Source of the DNA: Marisa cornuarietis | Lineage: Eukaryota > Mollusca > Gastropoda > Architaenioglossa > Ampullariidae | NCBI GenBank assembly: GCA_004794655.1 | Contig: SMMW01000003.1 | Span: forward strand, 21,270,501 to 21,334,500 | Reading direction: 5' to 3' | DNA: 64,000 nucleotides | Part shown: positions 53,301 to 64,000 of the stretch, one piece after another | Numbering within the stretch: position 1 is the stretch's first letter | How the letters are laid out: each line of letters starts with the position of its first letter | Program-made: the position numbers and the translations under genes | The notes under the pieces: model-generated | What the model saw: only the letters and a program-made list of their open reading frames with translations | What the model was told of the DNA's origin: nothing | The model's database searches: none

Positions 53301-54502
53301 GAGCCCACAGAGAGAAAGATCACACCCCAACTGAGAATTGGTCACGTGACGTGGAGGGTGTAACCTGATATTTGTGTGTCACTTTTCAAAAGTATAACAT
53401 GTAAGTACCCTGCCTATGCACGCACTGTCTAATCATCATCCTATCAAATTACACTAAAATTAAATGTAAAAATTCCGCACAAGATAATCGCAATATCATC
53501 ACTGCACGTTGGCCATTCATGAACGCTCTTGTAAACGTGATTTCAATAGTTATTACACGTTCTATGATTTTATTATGTCTCGAAATCCTTCGAATGTAAA
53601 ATAATCCTGTGAGTCACCTCTGGAACTTGAAACAAGAATGTTAAAATCCTATCACCTCAGGGGATCGGCATCTTCAACGTTGAACCTATGGCAAGTGATC
53701 AGCTTCACAAACTGCACATATGCACATATCGCACCTGCCCCATCCACTTTGATCCCCGCACACGTCTTACACACAGAGCAGCCGCCCCTGACTCACATAA
53801 ACATACAGGCATGAGATGGTCGGTAGGTCTGAATCATCATGCAATCCATGCTTTGAACGACCCCCATCAGTACTGCTAGTACCATCCAAACTGGAAACTC
53901 CAGCCTCCATCTCTTTCCCTTTGAACTACTTCTATAAAGACGACTGGTGCCATGAAAATTAAGAACCCCATTTCTCTGTCACAAACCTGCTGTTACTCAC
54001 CTAGAAAGGGAACGGGAAAGGGAAAAGGTGGCTCGTGGCGAGAGTGTGTGTGTTTTTACGTGGGTGTAAGCAGCCACTTTTTCTTTGGTGCAACATCGTC
54101 ATTGAGAGCCTCCACTAGCATAAAGTTGTGAATGGTAGGTCTGAGGCAAAAGACTTACCTTTGTTTTGGTTTTATTGTGTTTTGTTCTGGAGTACTCTTC
54201 CCTTTGACGGGGTTTGGGAACCTGGCGGTTTTCCTCGGTGCTGTGTTGTTCAGTCCTGACCAGACTTGCTAGAACAGAGTCAGTTTTTAAAAATCTTTGC
54301 GAGTCTGTAAGCTTTTGACTGAATGTAAATTATTAATTAGGGGATATTTGATTAGTTGTAAATTTAAACTGGAAGATTATTAGATTTTAATGACTGTATT
54401 TTTCTGGCCAGGTTTTTATTTCTTCTTTTATTTGTGTGTTCTTCGAATATTGGTGGGGATGATCTTGCCGGCTTTGAGAGGGACAGCAACCGCGAAAGGA
54501 CT

Positions 54503-54577
<75 letters not shown>

Positions 54578-56870
54578 ATGCTGGAGTTTCGCACCTGACT
54601 GTTGAAGCTTCAAAATAGACTATTTACAAAAGTGACTGTAACGACATTTATCTGATATAACGACATGACTTTTATCAATGCTGATATCCATCGCTAATCA
54701 TTTCCTAGCATTTAGAGGGGTCTGTCGGTATATCATTTAAATACATAAAGTACATCGTACGAACACGCCTGCCCGTTATTTAAACTAATTATTTATTAAG
54801 AGCCCGTACCCTAATTAAATTTGGGCTATGATTGTGCTGATGAATAAAATGATATTCGCGCGTAAATAAGTGACTACATCTACGATTTCACTGAGGGAAA
54901 ACAGGTTTATTCTTTCAATCCCTTCCACCCTTTGTGTCCAGTTCCCTTCACTCAAGAAGAGAGATGTTGATGATAGTAGCAGCCAACAAATATTTTCGAC
55001 ACCAGCACAGAGTTAATTAAAGGTGGAAGAGCTAGACAAAGCTAGACTGTGGCGGTCTCTTTCACGCCCTGTGAGAGATGATGGCCGTCACGCTCGGTTT
55101 TCATCGGAATGTTTTGCTAGTGCTACCCACGATCTAAAACAGTACTTGGGCAAGAGGAGGCAGCTTATTTATCGATGTCAATAAAGCTGAAATCGTGAAA
55201 AAAGGTTCACCCAGACAGAATAGTTAAGCAGTTATAATATGAGCCAGGCACATGCCCTCGACTCTCTTTTTACGGTTTGCGCACATCACTATGAAGACTG
55301 TTAAATGCTGATTGGACATTGTTAGAGGATACCGATGTAAACAAAAGACTTCTAATACTGAAGACTTTGGGTAATATATAGCTGACCTGACAAAAGGCCG
55401 GTACAATTCAAGAGTTTTACTTGTAAAAGAAGACTTCCATCACAGCTGGGTATTGTCTTCCGAAATAGGGCGAAATAATCCACCCTGGACTTAAACCCTG
55501 CCCAGCCTCGCACACAGCTGGGAGCATGGCAGTGTCTTCGTAGTGAACAGCATCACAATTGCTTTACCATACTGCTGTCACTACTGGAGAAGATCCTCTA
55601 GTCACACACAGCTGCCCCAGGCAGCAAACGATGGTGACGAAGACGAAGATAAGCTTTCCGACACACTGTCCATAGCCCAGTTGCACTGCTGCATTAACCG
55701 ATTGCCCCAGGCAACGAACAACGACTGCGGTGATGATTATTGGGCAACAGTTGTCCGGCACCGGCTCCAGACGACCAAGAACTCCAGGTGAACACAGACG
55801 ATGTATTCTGCCGGCCATTACCTTCAGCGGTTGCCCCAGGCAACGGATGGGAGTGTTGCTGTTACCGGTACCAACTGATGCCATGGGGAGATAAACGGCG
55901 GTGAAACATTCTTGACCCTTTTGTCCACCTGATAGCCTAGTATCCCCGAAGGTGACTGCTGTCCCTCTATAATTTATCAATCCGGACTGGACCATTTTGC
56001 TCTGGCCTTCAACCAGGCTGGTTCATGACAGCCAGCTTTGAATTAAGTCATAGATCGTTCATTACCATGTTATCTGGATGTTGTGAGTCAGTAACTGTAG
56101 TCGGCTATTTCCAGGTTAAGAAGGACAAAGGGCAGGGAGTGGATGTTGCCATAGGACACCAGTCTAAAGGAAATGCCTTCATACATCAGAAATGAGGGTA
56201 TGTCGGCGGAAGTATGGGTGACTGTTGTGCTTCGCTTTCCTCGTCCTTCTGTTTTAGACATGATGAACTATTTCTGACACGTTCACTGCGCCTGTGGCCA
56301 CTAGGTTGTGAGATTCTCAAGTCGGTCGGTAATAAAGATAAAGATCACAAAGACCCGGCAAATACTGATTAATCACAGTACCTAGTTGTTTTCAAATTTT
56401 ACTCGACTGAAAAATGAAACAACAGAAAGTGGCAGAGATACGCTTCAAACCAAGTTAGGAAGCGAATTTGAAACAGGTGCTAGTAGAACAGGAAACACCA
56501 CTAACGTCATGACACACGAGATTTTGACGAGATGGTATTGAGAGTGACCTATTTTGTTTTAATAAAAAGCTCTCTCCTAGTAACCAGTCAACAAACACGT
56601 GTTCAAGACAGTGAGCCCACGGGTTATCACGTACCATCGACATTTTACAAGATAGACCTTTGACAGAGAAATCGCCTGCAGGAGGCCTTGCGAATCTCGT
56701 TGACTGAAGTGGAAATAACATGTAGAAGGCCGCAAGGGTAGATAGTTGATATCTGTAATGGTGTGAGTCTTTAAAGAAATGCTACGAGCGCACTGATTGG
56801 TTGGTCTTTGACCTTTTTTTTCCAAATGCAAATGAGCCAGCCTCGTTCCGTATACATTTCAAGTCAGAAG
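53301..56870. other. Non-coding stretch, no gene seen
   Basis: It includes the (GT)n tract at 54503-54575. A block at 55600-55860 holds three copies of a short perfect palindrome, CTGCCCCAGGCAG or TTGCCCCAGGCAA. A 143-codon minus frame across it (55995-55564) contains repeated CLGQ but nothing I recognise. Confidence 0.45.
54503..54575. repeat. (GT)n microsatellite
   Basis: A perfect run of about 36 GT units. Confidence 0.98.
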
Positions 56871-56871
56871 T

Positions 56872-57232
56872 TATAGAATGCAATCTATAAATATAGATTT
56901 CAAATGTATAGCTAGAATCCATTCTATAGCTAAAGAATTGAAATGTATATATAAAATTAATTGGACAGCAACTTCTGAGTATAATATAAATGAAACACTT
57001 CGGTTTTTACCGAGTTTTTTTCTCTCTAGCTATACATTGCAATGTATAATTAAACATTTCAATGTATAGCTAAACATTGCATTTTATACTTATAGAATGC
57101 AATGTATAGCTATAGAATGCAATCTATAAGTATAGAATGAATTGTATACAATCTATAAAATATATAAAATGCAATGTATAGCTATACATTGCATTCTATA
57201 ATTATACATTGCAATGTATAGCTAGAAATAGC
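56872..57232. repeat. AT-rich palindromic repeat array
   Basis: Many copies of the self-complementary phrase AATGTATAGCTATACATT and the related ATAGAATGCAATCTATAA, in both orientations and with irregular spacing. Single-strand folding would give multiple small hairpins. A single fragment of the same phrase recurs at 61515-61535. Confidence 0.85.
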
Positions 57233-57312
57233 AAATTTGACAAAATTCCCCTCTTGGCGCCCCATACTCGCTCACCTGTCTATTCTTTCTCTCTCAGCTT
57301 GTTCTTTCTTTT

Positions 57313-57516
57313 CTATTCTTTCTCTCTCAACTTTTTCTTTCTCCCTCCTTTCTTCCCTTTCGCTTCTCTCTTTCTCAAGCCTCTCTGCTCTTTCTTCTCC
57401 AACCGTTCTCGCTCAGCCTTCTCATATTTCTCGATGCGCTGTACAACAAATTTGGTGAGCACATCACCTGACAAGCCTATGCTCTCCCCTTGGGCTTTAA
57501 AAGCTTCTACATCCAT
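57313..57516 (-). pseudogene. Gag-like N-terminal fragment of an LTR retrotransposon
   Basis: The minus-strand frame starts MDVEAFKAQGESIGLSGDVL and becomes a highly charged Glu/Arg/Lys coiled coil (KYEKAERERLEKKEQ). It stops after 67 codons. A short helical head followed by a charged coiled coil is, from memory, a pattern of gag-like proteins of molluscan LTR retrotransposons. The rest of gag and all of pol are absent. It lies about 600 bp downstream (minus sense) of a primer-binding-site-like motif, as in an intact element. Confidence 0.55.
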
Positions 57517-58117
57517 CCTTTCTTCTATTAACTATTCCTTGAGAACAACAAAAGAAATCTAACAAATATCCGTAAAATAAGTAGGCAAACTTCAGGCAAG
57601 TTTCAAAGTGGAACTCCTTGCCGTAAAACCAGTTTACAGTACAAAATATTCAATAAAGTGCACAATATGACTAAAATGTCTCAAATGCAAGAAAAGAATA
57701 AAAAGTATTTCAAAAGTATTCACTAATCACTCTTACACAAAATCCATGAAATGGCCAAAGCCTGCATGAAATACAAAGGTTGTGTGAAAATAAAGGACAG
57801 ATATCTACGACGAGAAATACAACAGCGCAGAAAAAGACAGAAGAATGAAAAGAGCGGGGAAGAAAGAAAGAAAGCACAGGCAGATTTTGAGACTATTTCC
57901 TTACTGCAGGGGACGAAACTCTGTACACCCCCTGACAGACCCGTAGAGCTGGAGACGGGGGGAAAAAGCAATTAAGTCAACAATGCCTTTCCTTTCCTCG
58001 CTTCGAGGAAAACCAAAAAGCAATTACAATCTCTCACCTCACAGGCAAACCGCGCGAAGGCAGAGTTCGTCTCCGATCACAGCGGAGGTGACGTCACAGC
58101 GGCACAGATCACCGGGT

Positions 58118-58140
58118 GATCACGTCGGGGTCACCAAATA
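58118..58140 (-). other. Primer-binding-site-like motif of the LTR retrotransposon
   Basis: Read on the minus strand it is TTTGGTGACCCCGACGTGAT, directly after a putative LTR end TGTGACA. This TGGTGACCCCGACGTG motif follows the 5' LTR in many invertebrate Gypsy-type elements. Match to a specific tRNA is not verified. Confidence 0.55.
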
Positions 58141-59122
58141 TGTCACAGCCTCTGCGTTCACTCAACACCTGGACAGTTGCGCGTTCTTTCGCACACAGCT
58201 GCCTCTTTTTCAGGGGCCAGTTGCACAACACATTTCTAACTTTAAACACTTTTAAGCCTTAACTCTTTTTAGATAATTAGTTTGAAGTGCGCACCACAAT
58301 TTTATACTTTTTAAAACTAAAACTGCTTTAAGTAAGATAAAGTTGTTTAAGTCTGACTTTCCGTCCTGTCAGTACAATTTTTTGTATGTTCTTTTGCAAT
58401 GCATCAAAATGGCTAACCTTAAAACTGTTCTAAAGAAGCAAAATATCTTCTTAGCCATTTTGATGCATTGCAGAAAAACATACAAAAAATTTTACTGACA
58501 GGACGGAAAGTCAGACTTAACTTTATCTTACTAACTTTAAACTAATTATCTAAATAGAGTTAAGGCCTAAACGTGTTTAAAATTAGAAATGTGTTGTGCA
58601 ACTTGCCCCAGACGTCTTCACAAAATGGTTCCAGCTAACTGCACCTTTCTGGAAAACGCAGCCTTCACTCCCCTACACAGTGTCTCGACCCTTGCCGTGT
58701 CTCTCTGAGAAGTGAAGCGCTGAACCGGCGACAGTTAATTATATTGTCTTCCCCTTTCTCTTTCAACTATCTTTAAAAAGAAAAACAAACACACCTATTA
58801 TAAGTCAAAGTATCAAAATCTGTTGTTATCACTAACTCGATCACGGCATTCCAAAATCACTACTTTCTGGAATGTCTTCTCGTGGACCACTCACTTTGAC
58901 CACACTTATCTGTGGTGCATATGTCAACTGCTCACTCTTACTTTCTCTCGGTCACTTGTCTGTGTCGAGTGCCAGAACCCTCGCTACACGCAGCCCAACG
59001 AAATAAACAGAGGAGAAGAAGGTCGATACAGTTCAGTGTACTAAAGTAGATCAAGTCCTGCCCTCCAGCCCTGGCCCACGTCCCCTTGTCTTCACTCAGT
59101 CACATTGCCTCAGGTGTGAACA
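58141..59122 (-). mobile_element. Putative 5' LTR interrupted by a MITE
   Basis: On the minus strand it would begin TGTTCACACCTGAGGC near 59122 and end GTGACA at 58141, giving TG...CA termini next to the primer-binding-like motif. MITE copy C (397 bp) sits inside it, so the original LTR would be about 585 bp. The outer boundary is a guess from the short inverted ends, because no second LTR is available for comparison. Confidence 0.4.
58213..58609. mobile_element. Palindromic MITE family, copy C (397 bp, nearly complete hairpin)
   Basis: The ends are GGGGCCAGTTGCACAACACA and its complement TGTTGTGCAACTTGCCCC. The left arm (58213-58416) and right arm (58452-58609) are complementary over most of their length, with a gap of about 45 bp in the right arm and a central loop of about 35 bp. 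Copies A and B are this element with most of the left arm deleted. No coding frame. Confidence 0.9.
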
Positions 59123-60047
59123 TTTTTTTACTGTCTTTTTGATCAAATATCGACAATATGACTGACCGATGTGTCTGGTCATTCTCATCATTTTAATAAC
59201 ACAGTAGCGTGCTGTGGGTTTCAACATCATCCTTATCATCGTCAAAATTACATGGTGTGGGTCGTGAAGTTAGTGAAGTTTCCTGTTCAGCTCTTGTTTC
59301 AGTCAAGTCAGCTTCCTAACTAAAGGTTTTGAATTTTAGCCTGTCTCTTTTTGGTCGGCACATCTCGCTATTTCGGGCATCAATAAAGTTTAGTGTAATG
59401 TCGATCATACATGTGTATCTGCCTAGTCGTCGTGTCACCAGGTTGGGGAAGATAAGGGAGCGAGATGGTACAGATGCACACCGCCCCTCACATGAAGCCG
59501 ACTCCGAAAAAAGTGGAGTCTCTAACAACTCCTCTCTCCCAACAAATATGTTAGAGAATGACCTGTAACTTTATCTTATGTATTCAAATGGATCGCACGC
59601 AAAGCATGTAAGTTATATACACAGACGAAATCTGAACCCTAAGTTTCTCACTGCAGTGGTGAAGAGCGAGTCAACACTACCCTACGGGAGCTCCTTGCGA
59701 GCTCCGCCATCACCGTCTTATGTGTTTGATGTTAGACAGTGTTCGTATCAGACAAGAGGGGTACAGACAGGTTTCCCCCCTCGGCGACCTGATAAATTGC
59801 GTGCTCCCTCATAAAGCCAAGTTCCCCCCTCCCCCTCAAGCTCGTGGACAAGTCCTACATAAGGAGAAACGAGCATCCGTGCTGTGTCGATCTGTAGTTA
59901 CAGACCGGCTTAGGGTTTAGTATTTTAAATATTGTTATCACGTCTCACGCACCCAAGGCACCTGGACCATTAATGGTACATCCTTCTGTAACCACTGCAA
60001 AAAAGCACTGAGAAAAAAAAAACTAAACAAAAAATAAACCTTCTGAC
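59123..60047. other. Region upstream of the HtrL-like gene
   Basis: It contains no domain-bearing frame. A moderately GC-rich block at 59640-59900 could hold the promoter or 5' UTR. I found no clear TATA box. Confidence 0.35.
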
Positions 60048-62723
60048 ATGGGCTGGATTCTATCATCATACACTCTACATATGGTCATCTTTATTTTGTG
60101 TATTATTTTATCCTGCCTCTCTCTCCTTTATGGTGGATACTTTACCTTAAAGGTAAGACTTGTACTTTGAATCTGTTTCCGTTCTTTATCGTGAGAGTGG
60201 GGAGAAGAGTCTTATGGTGCACTTTTTTAATTTCTGTTCAGTCCTTGTACTGGGAAGGGATCTTCAGGTTGAGTTTCTCAACACAGTTTTTGTCCTTCAT
60301 CACGATTTACCGGACAATGACTCTATCACCTGTTACATAGTTAAATGCGGCACAAGAAACATTATAGAGCATTTTAGTTTGTAGTACAGGACATCACCGA
60401 ACTATTAATCAAGAAAAAGTCAAAGCCATTTTGTTTTGCTTTGTTTATTTTGTTTATATCTCTTCTTTTGCCCTAAAGGTCTTAAGCAGGGGAATAAACC
60501 ATCCCCCTGCTACATCGACACTCGACCTTTAATGAAGCACAGAACCACAAACTTAGATGTTACTATTGGCAATAACTTGTCATAGTCCCAGTATTTAGAA
60601 ACTTTCGCTTACCTCATATTCTACCCCTATATATGGCGAGGACTATAATTATATATAAAAAAAATGCTTTGCTTATTCTACCCCCTCGCAAATAAACAAT
60701 TGTCGCTTTCTCTTTGCTTAATTGTACAATACACCCACTCAAGTACGCTAAAAAAGCATCCATCAAACAGCAATGAATAAACAAGAAAACATTTGTTCAA
60801 ATGTTCATAGAAGAAGATGCGTAACTTTGTGCCTAACTACTTGACTATAAGCAGTCTTCATACAAATACAAGGGAACTTCAAACGTCCAGCCATCGACAA
60901 CAGTCGGGACAAGCAGTCGCACAGAACACAGAAGGGATCAAATTGAAAACTCTTACAATAACAGTTCTGGTGTGATCAAATAGCCAACTTTTCTGCGTTT
61001 AATAAAAAATGTTCTTTTTCTGCAGTATCAATATTATCATGGTACTGAATCACAACTGCCGTGATTCAGAAACTGTTATGAAGATCTCTGAGATAAAACA
61101 GTCGGTGTGGGATGTTAATCAAGTAACAGACACAAACAATAACTGTCTGTAACTGATATTCGACCCCAAACGTACACAAATGTACACAAATTCTTGTACT
61201 AAAGAAATTCAATGATGACAATAACAATAGATGATCAGTGAAAAAAGCTGGGGTGAAACCAGCTGCTTTTTTGATTAGCTCTGGAGTTGGGTTTTTTTCA
61301 CTACTAACCGGAGCACACAGCCAGGTGCGATTTTTGTCACTAATTTTACCAGCTGTGATGTTGTAGACTCTTGACATGTTTCGGCTCGCAGCTTTAACTG
61401 AGCGAAACCTGTTTAATTATGCGCATCGTCAATAAAGCGAAAGAATGGTAACACCCACACCTCACCAGGCTATGGTGCGCCAAGAGGGGAATCTTCAAGC
61501 TTTTTCCTCGATAGCTATACATTCCATTCCATAATAATAAAATGCATACGCAGCGAATATTTTTACCATAAATTTCTATTGTAGGTTTGCTAGCCTTACG
61601 GCCAGTCCTTTTCCTTTCTCATCCGGGCTTGGACCGGCAATGGAGGAATTAAAGTTGCTAAATAAGAAAGTTAAATATAATAAAATTGTGCGGAATAATG
61701 TTAAATTTTTATGTGAGAGATTGCGTAAACTGTCTTCCTAACCGCATAATACTGTCGAATCTGTGACTTTCTCGCACAAAATCAAGAGTATTTGCATTGT
61801 TATAAAAACGCTCAAAAGGGGGATAACGTAAAAGAATGAAAATATTTAGTTTCGTTTTCTCTTACATTTGAAAACATTCTTTAAAACCTTTTCCTTATGA
61901 CAGATACCTCTATTTGGCACTGGCAAACCTGAAAAGTCCATGGACCTTATGGAATACAATTTGACGATGGTCAGCGCCTTCCTAGACATCGGCGAGTTCG
62001 GCAAAGGTAACGCGCAGAACAAGCGCGACCACAGGATCTACCAGCAATGGTCATCGGCCTACTCCGCCATTCACTCGCCACTTGTCTTCTACACGGACTC
62101 CCCGTCCTTCGCCGACCACATGCAGCACGTGCGCCACAAACTGCCGGAGCTGACTAAGATTATCCTCGTCAACCGCACCCGCCTGTGGGCCTTCCAGCTG
62201 AAGGACGCCATCGCAGCCATTTACAGTGTTGGCTACCCTGTACACTACCCCAACACCGTCTACCCGGATTACACGTGCGTCACGCACGCCAAGTTCGAGT
62301 TCATCAAAGACGCCATCTTGAACAGTTACTTCTACAGCAGGCACGTGGTGTGGGTTGATGTAGGGTACTTTCGAGACATGTGGACACGGCACAAGAACAC
62401 CACAGTTTTCACAATGCAGCCTTTGGCCAGCCTGGATCCCACGCGGGTCTTGTGCACGCAAGTGGGAGCACCAAACTTCACGATGGCTTGGAGAGAGATT
62501 TTTTGGAAGAATATCAACTGGGTAGCAGGTGGTTTCTTCTTGGCTACACGACAGGTCATGATGGATTTCGTGCTGCAGTATCAAAGAGCAGTGGAACTGT
62601 TCTTGCGGCTAAATCAAAGCCAGGTGAGATGGTCTTCAATGTTTTACGAATGACCAAGAATATTATGAGTTTTAACACAATGCGACCTTCCTAATGTTGA
62701 GTTAATATTATGCGCACGGTTTA

Positions 62724-62774
<51 letters not shown>

Positions 62775-63055
62775 CATGCGCACGCGCGCGTGCACGCACG
62801 GAGCGAGAGAGCTAGAGATACAGATTACAGAAGGTAAAATAGTTTCCAGACGTTTAACGGTTTTTCCATTATGATGTTGTTATAACTTGTTTCTGTCTCT
62901 GTGTCCAGGTGGAGCAGCATGTCCTATATTCTATTTACACCAGTGAAGGCAGAGAAATTGTAAAACCAACCATAGAACTTCAACCAATTAAGTCTAGCTG
63001 GTTTGATCTTGGATTCAACTCTTTGGTTCCAATAAACGATTCTTCTTTACCTTAA
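60048..63055 (+). CDS. HtrL/YibB-family type II membrane protein, putative glycosyltransferase, 3 exons, 323 aa
   Basis: Exons are 60048-60152, 61904-62623 and 62909-63055, all GT/AG and all phase 0 (35, 240 and 48 codons plus TAA). Exon 1 encodes MGWILSSYTLHMVIFILCII and on, a short N-terminus with a single hydrophobic segment, as in Golgi signal-anchor enzymes. Exon 2 carries the HtrL/YibB (WlaTC/HtrL) domain: LTMVSAFLDIGEFGKG at its start, SPLVFYTDS, RLWAFQLKDAI, KFEFIKDAILNSYF, VVWVDVGYFRDM (acidic D in a D-x-G turn) and NWVAGGFFLATR. Exon 3 closes with VEQHVLYSIY and WFDLGFNSL. The bacterial relatives are linked to surface-polysaccharide clusters; the animal members are uncharacterised, so transferase activity and Golgi location are inference. 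The intron 2 (CA)n tract does not disturb coding. Length fits the family. Confidence 0.88.
61463..61540 (+). repeat. Inverted copy of the junction motif found at 57.2 kb
   Basis: GCGCCAAGAGGGGAATC and, 20 bp later, ATAGCTATACATTCC match the complement of 57185-57265, where the AT-rich array meets ATTCCCCTCTTGGCGC. The two form an inverted pair about 4.3 kb apart. Confidence 0.6.
62731..62767. repeat. (CA)n microsatellite in intron 2 of the HtrL-like gene
   Basis: A CA run flanked by CG/CA-mixed sequence. Confidence 0.95.
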
Positions 63056-64000
63056 AGACTTGTAATCATGTTTGCTGTCCAAAATGTGCAAAGCACTAGA
63101 TCTCTTTACAATTTTTTGTATTATTATTATTATTGAATTTGTAAAGCGCATTTCGCAGCGTAGCGGCAGAGACAAAAATGACTTCATGATAAACAAAATT
63201 AAGATAATATATTCATATTGTTTGACCATGAACTTTTTTCAAAAAACTTTAATTGCGTAGGACGTTTCTATTTTATAAAGTATTTTTGTTGGGCACTTTG
63301 ACTGATTTACACATGTAAAGTATGTTCCAAATAGGAACACATACAAAAGACGAACACTTTTTGTGTGATATCCTTATTTTCCACCGACTGGAGTTCGGTG
63401 ATCTACAACTTTACCACACTCACCTACTTACCAAACACGCAGGGGGAGAAAGAAAAAACTGAGCGCTAAAAGCAATAGTTTTTTTTATAATGTATTTACT
63501 TTAATCTTGATATTTTGTGTATGAATGTTTTTAGTAATCTGTCTCTACAGCTAATAATAATTTCATACACCACTTGCTTTTTTATAACTAAAACGGAATT
63601 CCTTTCAATCAATCACTCTCTCTAAATTATGTGCCTGGGACAAACAAATGGTTGGATGGATGACAAGTTAGAATAATCATTTCATATTTCCAGGGTCAAA
63701 ACGTAGGTAAAGCTATAAAGGGGAAATCCCAGCAAAGAATTCGGAAACGATAACAGTATCCTGTTAAAAAAAAAAGACAGACCCACTGGCATTTTGATTA
63801 GTATCAAGCTGGGATGGAAAAAATTCAAACTGCATCACACGGTACAGCCTCTTGTGCCAGATTCTATTTTTTTTTTTTTTTTGAAGTCGACAACGTGGTA
63901 GAGACCCATGTGGTATTGCAGATATTTTTCTGTCAATATGCAGTTTTTGAAGATCTGCTTAACTGTTCTCCTGCCTGCTCTGAAAACAGATTCTCTTCTG
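63056..64000. other. 3' flank of the HtrL-like gene
   Basis: It contains ATT triplets at 63121-63136 followed by GAATTTGTAAAGCGCATTTC, which on the minus strand is another GCGC...(AAT)n retroelement-type 3' end. T- and A-runs occur near 63478, 63766 and 63868. No gene is seen. A canonical AATAAA lies just before the stop codon at 63031-63036, inside the last exon. Confidence 0.5.

Noticed and set aside
55564..55995. Minus-strand 143-codon frame with repeated CLGQ
   Set aside because: The repeated residues come from short DNA palindromes; no homology or splice signals were found.
57751..57975. Plus-strand 74-codon Lys/Arg-rich protein
   Set aside because: It lies antisense in the leader of the LTR retrotransposon fragment and has no independent support.
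62051..62584. Minus-strand 177-codon frame
   Set aside because: It is antisense to exon 2 of the HtrL-like gene, which has clear family motifs on the plus strand.

Overview
This window is nuclear DNA of an invertebrate animal, most likely a mollusc and plausibly a gastropod. It is AT-rich and gene-poor. It has introns with GT/AG borders, long (GT)n/(CA)n and (AAT)n microsatellites, tRNA-derived SINEs, MITEs and LINEs of clades common in molluscs. There are no operons, bacterial-style genes or CRISPR loci. Species-level assignment is inference.

Two genes can be read from start to stop by splicing, with phases that agree at every junction. The first (about 44.7-49.2 kb, + strand) is a seven-exon secreted CAP-superfamily protein (CRISP/PR-1/GLIPR1-like) of about 266 aa with all the CAP signature motifs. 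An alternative signal-peptide exon of matching phase lies 8.5 kb upstream at 36.07-36.22 kb. The second (about 60.0-63.1 kb, + strand) is a three-exon type II membrane protein of 323 aa in the HtrL/YibB (WlaTC/HtrL) family of putative glycosyltransferases. At 3.27-4.1 kb on the - strand there is one long Ala/Gly/Ser/His-rich exon with good splice sites. It looks like the first coding exon of a regulatory protein that continues beyond the left edge of the window.

Most of the rest is mobile DNA and its remains. The best preserved is a 4.1-kb I-group LINE (36.39-40.47 kb) with endonuclease, reverse transcriptase, RNase H and a zinc knuckle. It is flanked by a perfect 11-bp target-site duplication, and its first ~150 nt can fold in the order of an HDV-like self-cleaving ribozyme. 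Its ORF has two frameshifts, both in homopolymers. Other elements are a 5'-truncated L2/CR1-type LINE (50.6-52.6 kb), an RTE-like LINE fragment directly after it (52.7-53.3 kb), and the 5' part of an LTR retrotransposon on the - strand (57.3-59.1 kb). There is also a hAT-type MITE (12.58-13.06 kb), a Tc1/mariner/pogo-type MITE (22.9-23.5 kb), and a three-copy palindromic MITE family (28.35, 47.97 and 58.21 kb). Three tRNA-like SINE copies complete the list.

Tandem arrays include a 30-bp minisatellite (7.73-8.71 kb) that stays open in three reading frames, a 44-bp array (25.6-25.95 kb) and an AT-rich palindromic array (56.87-57.23 kb). A TTAGGG-like block sits in the loop of a long inverted repeat with G11/C11 arms (20.63-20.89 kb). 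The remaining stretches show no gene I can support.
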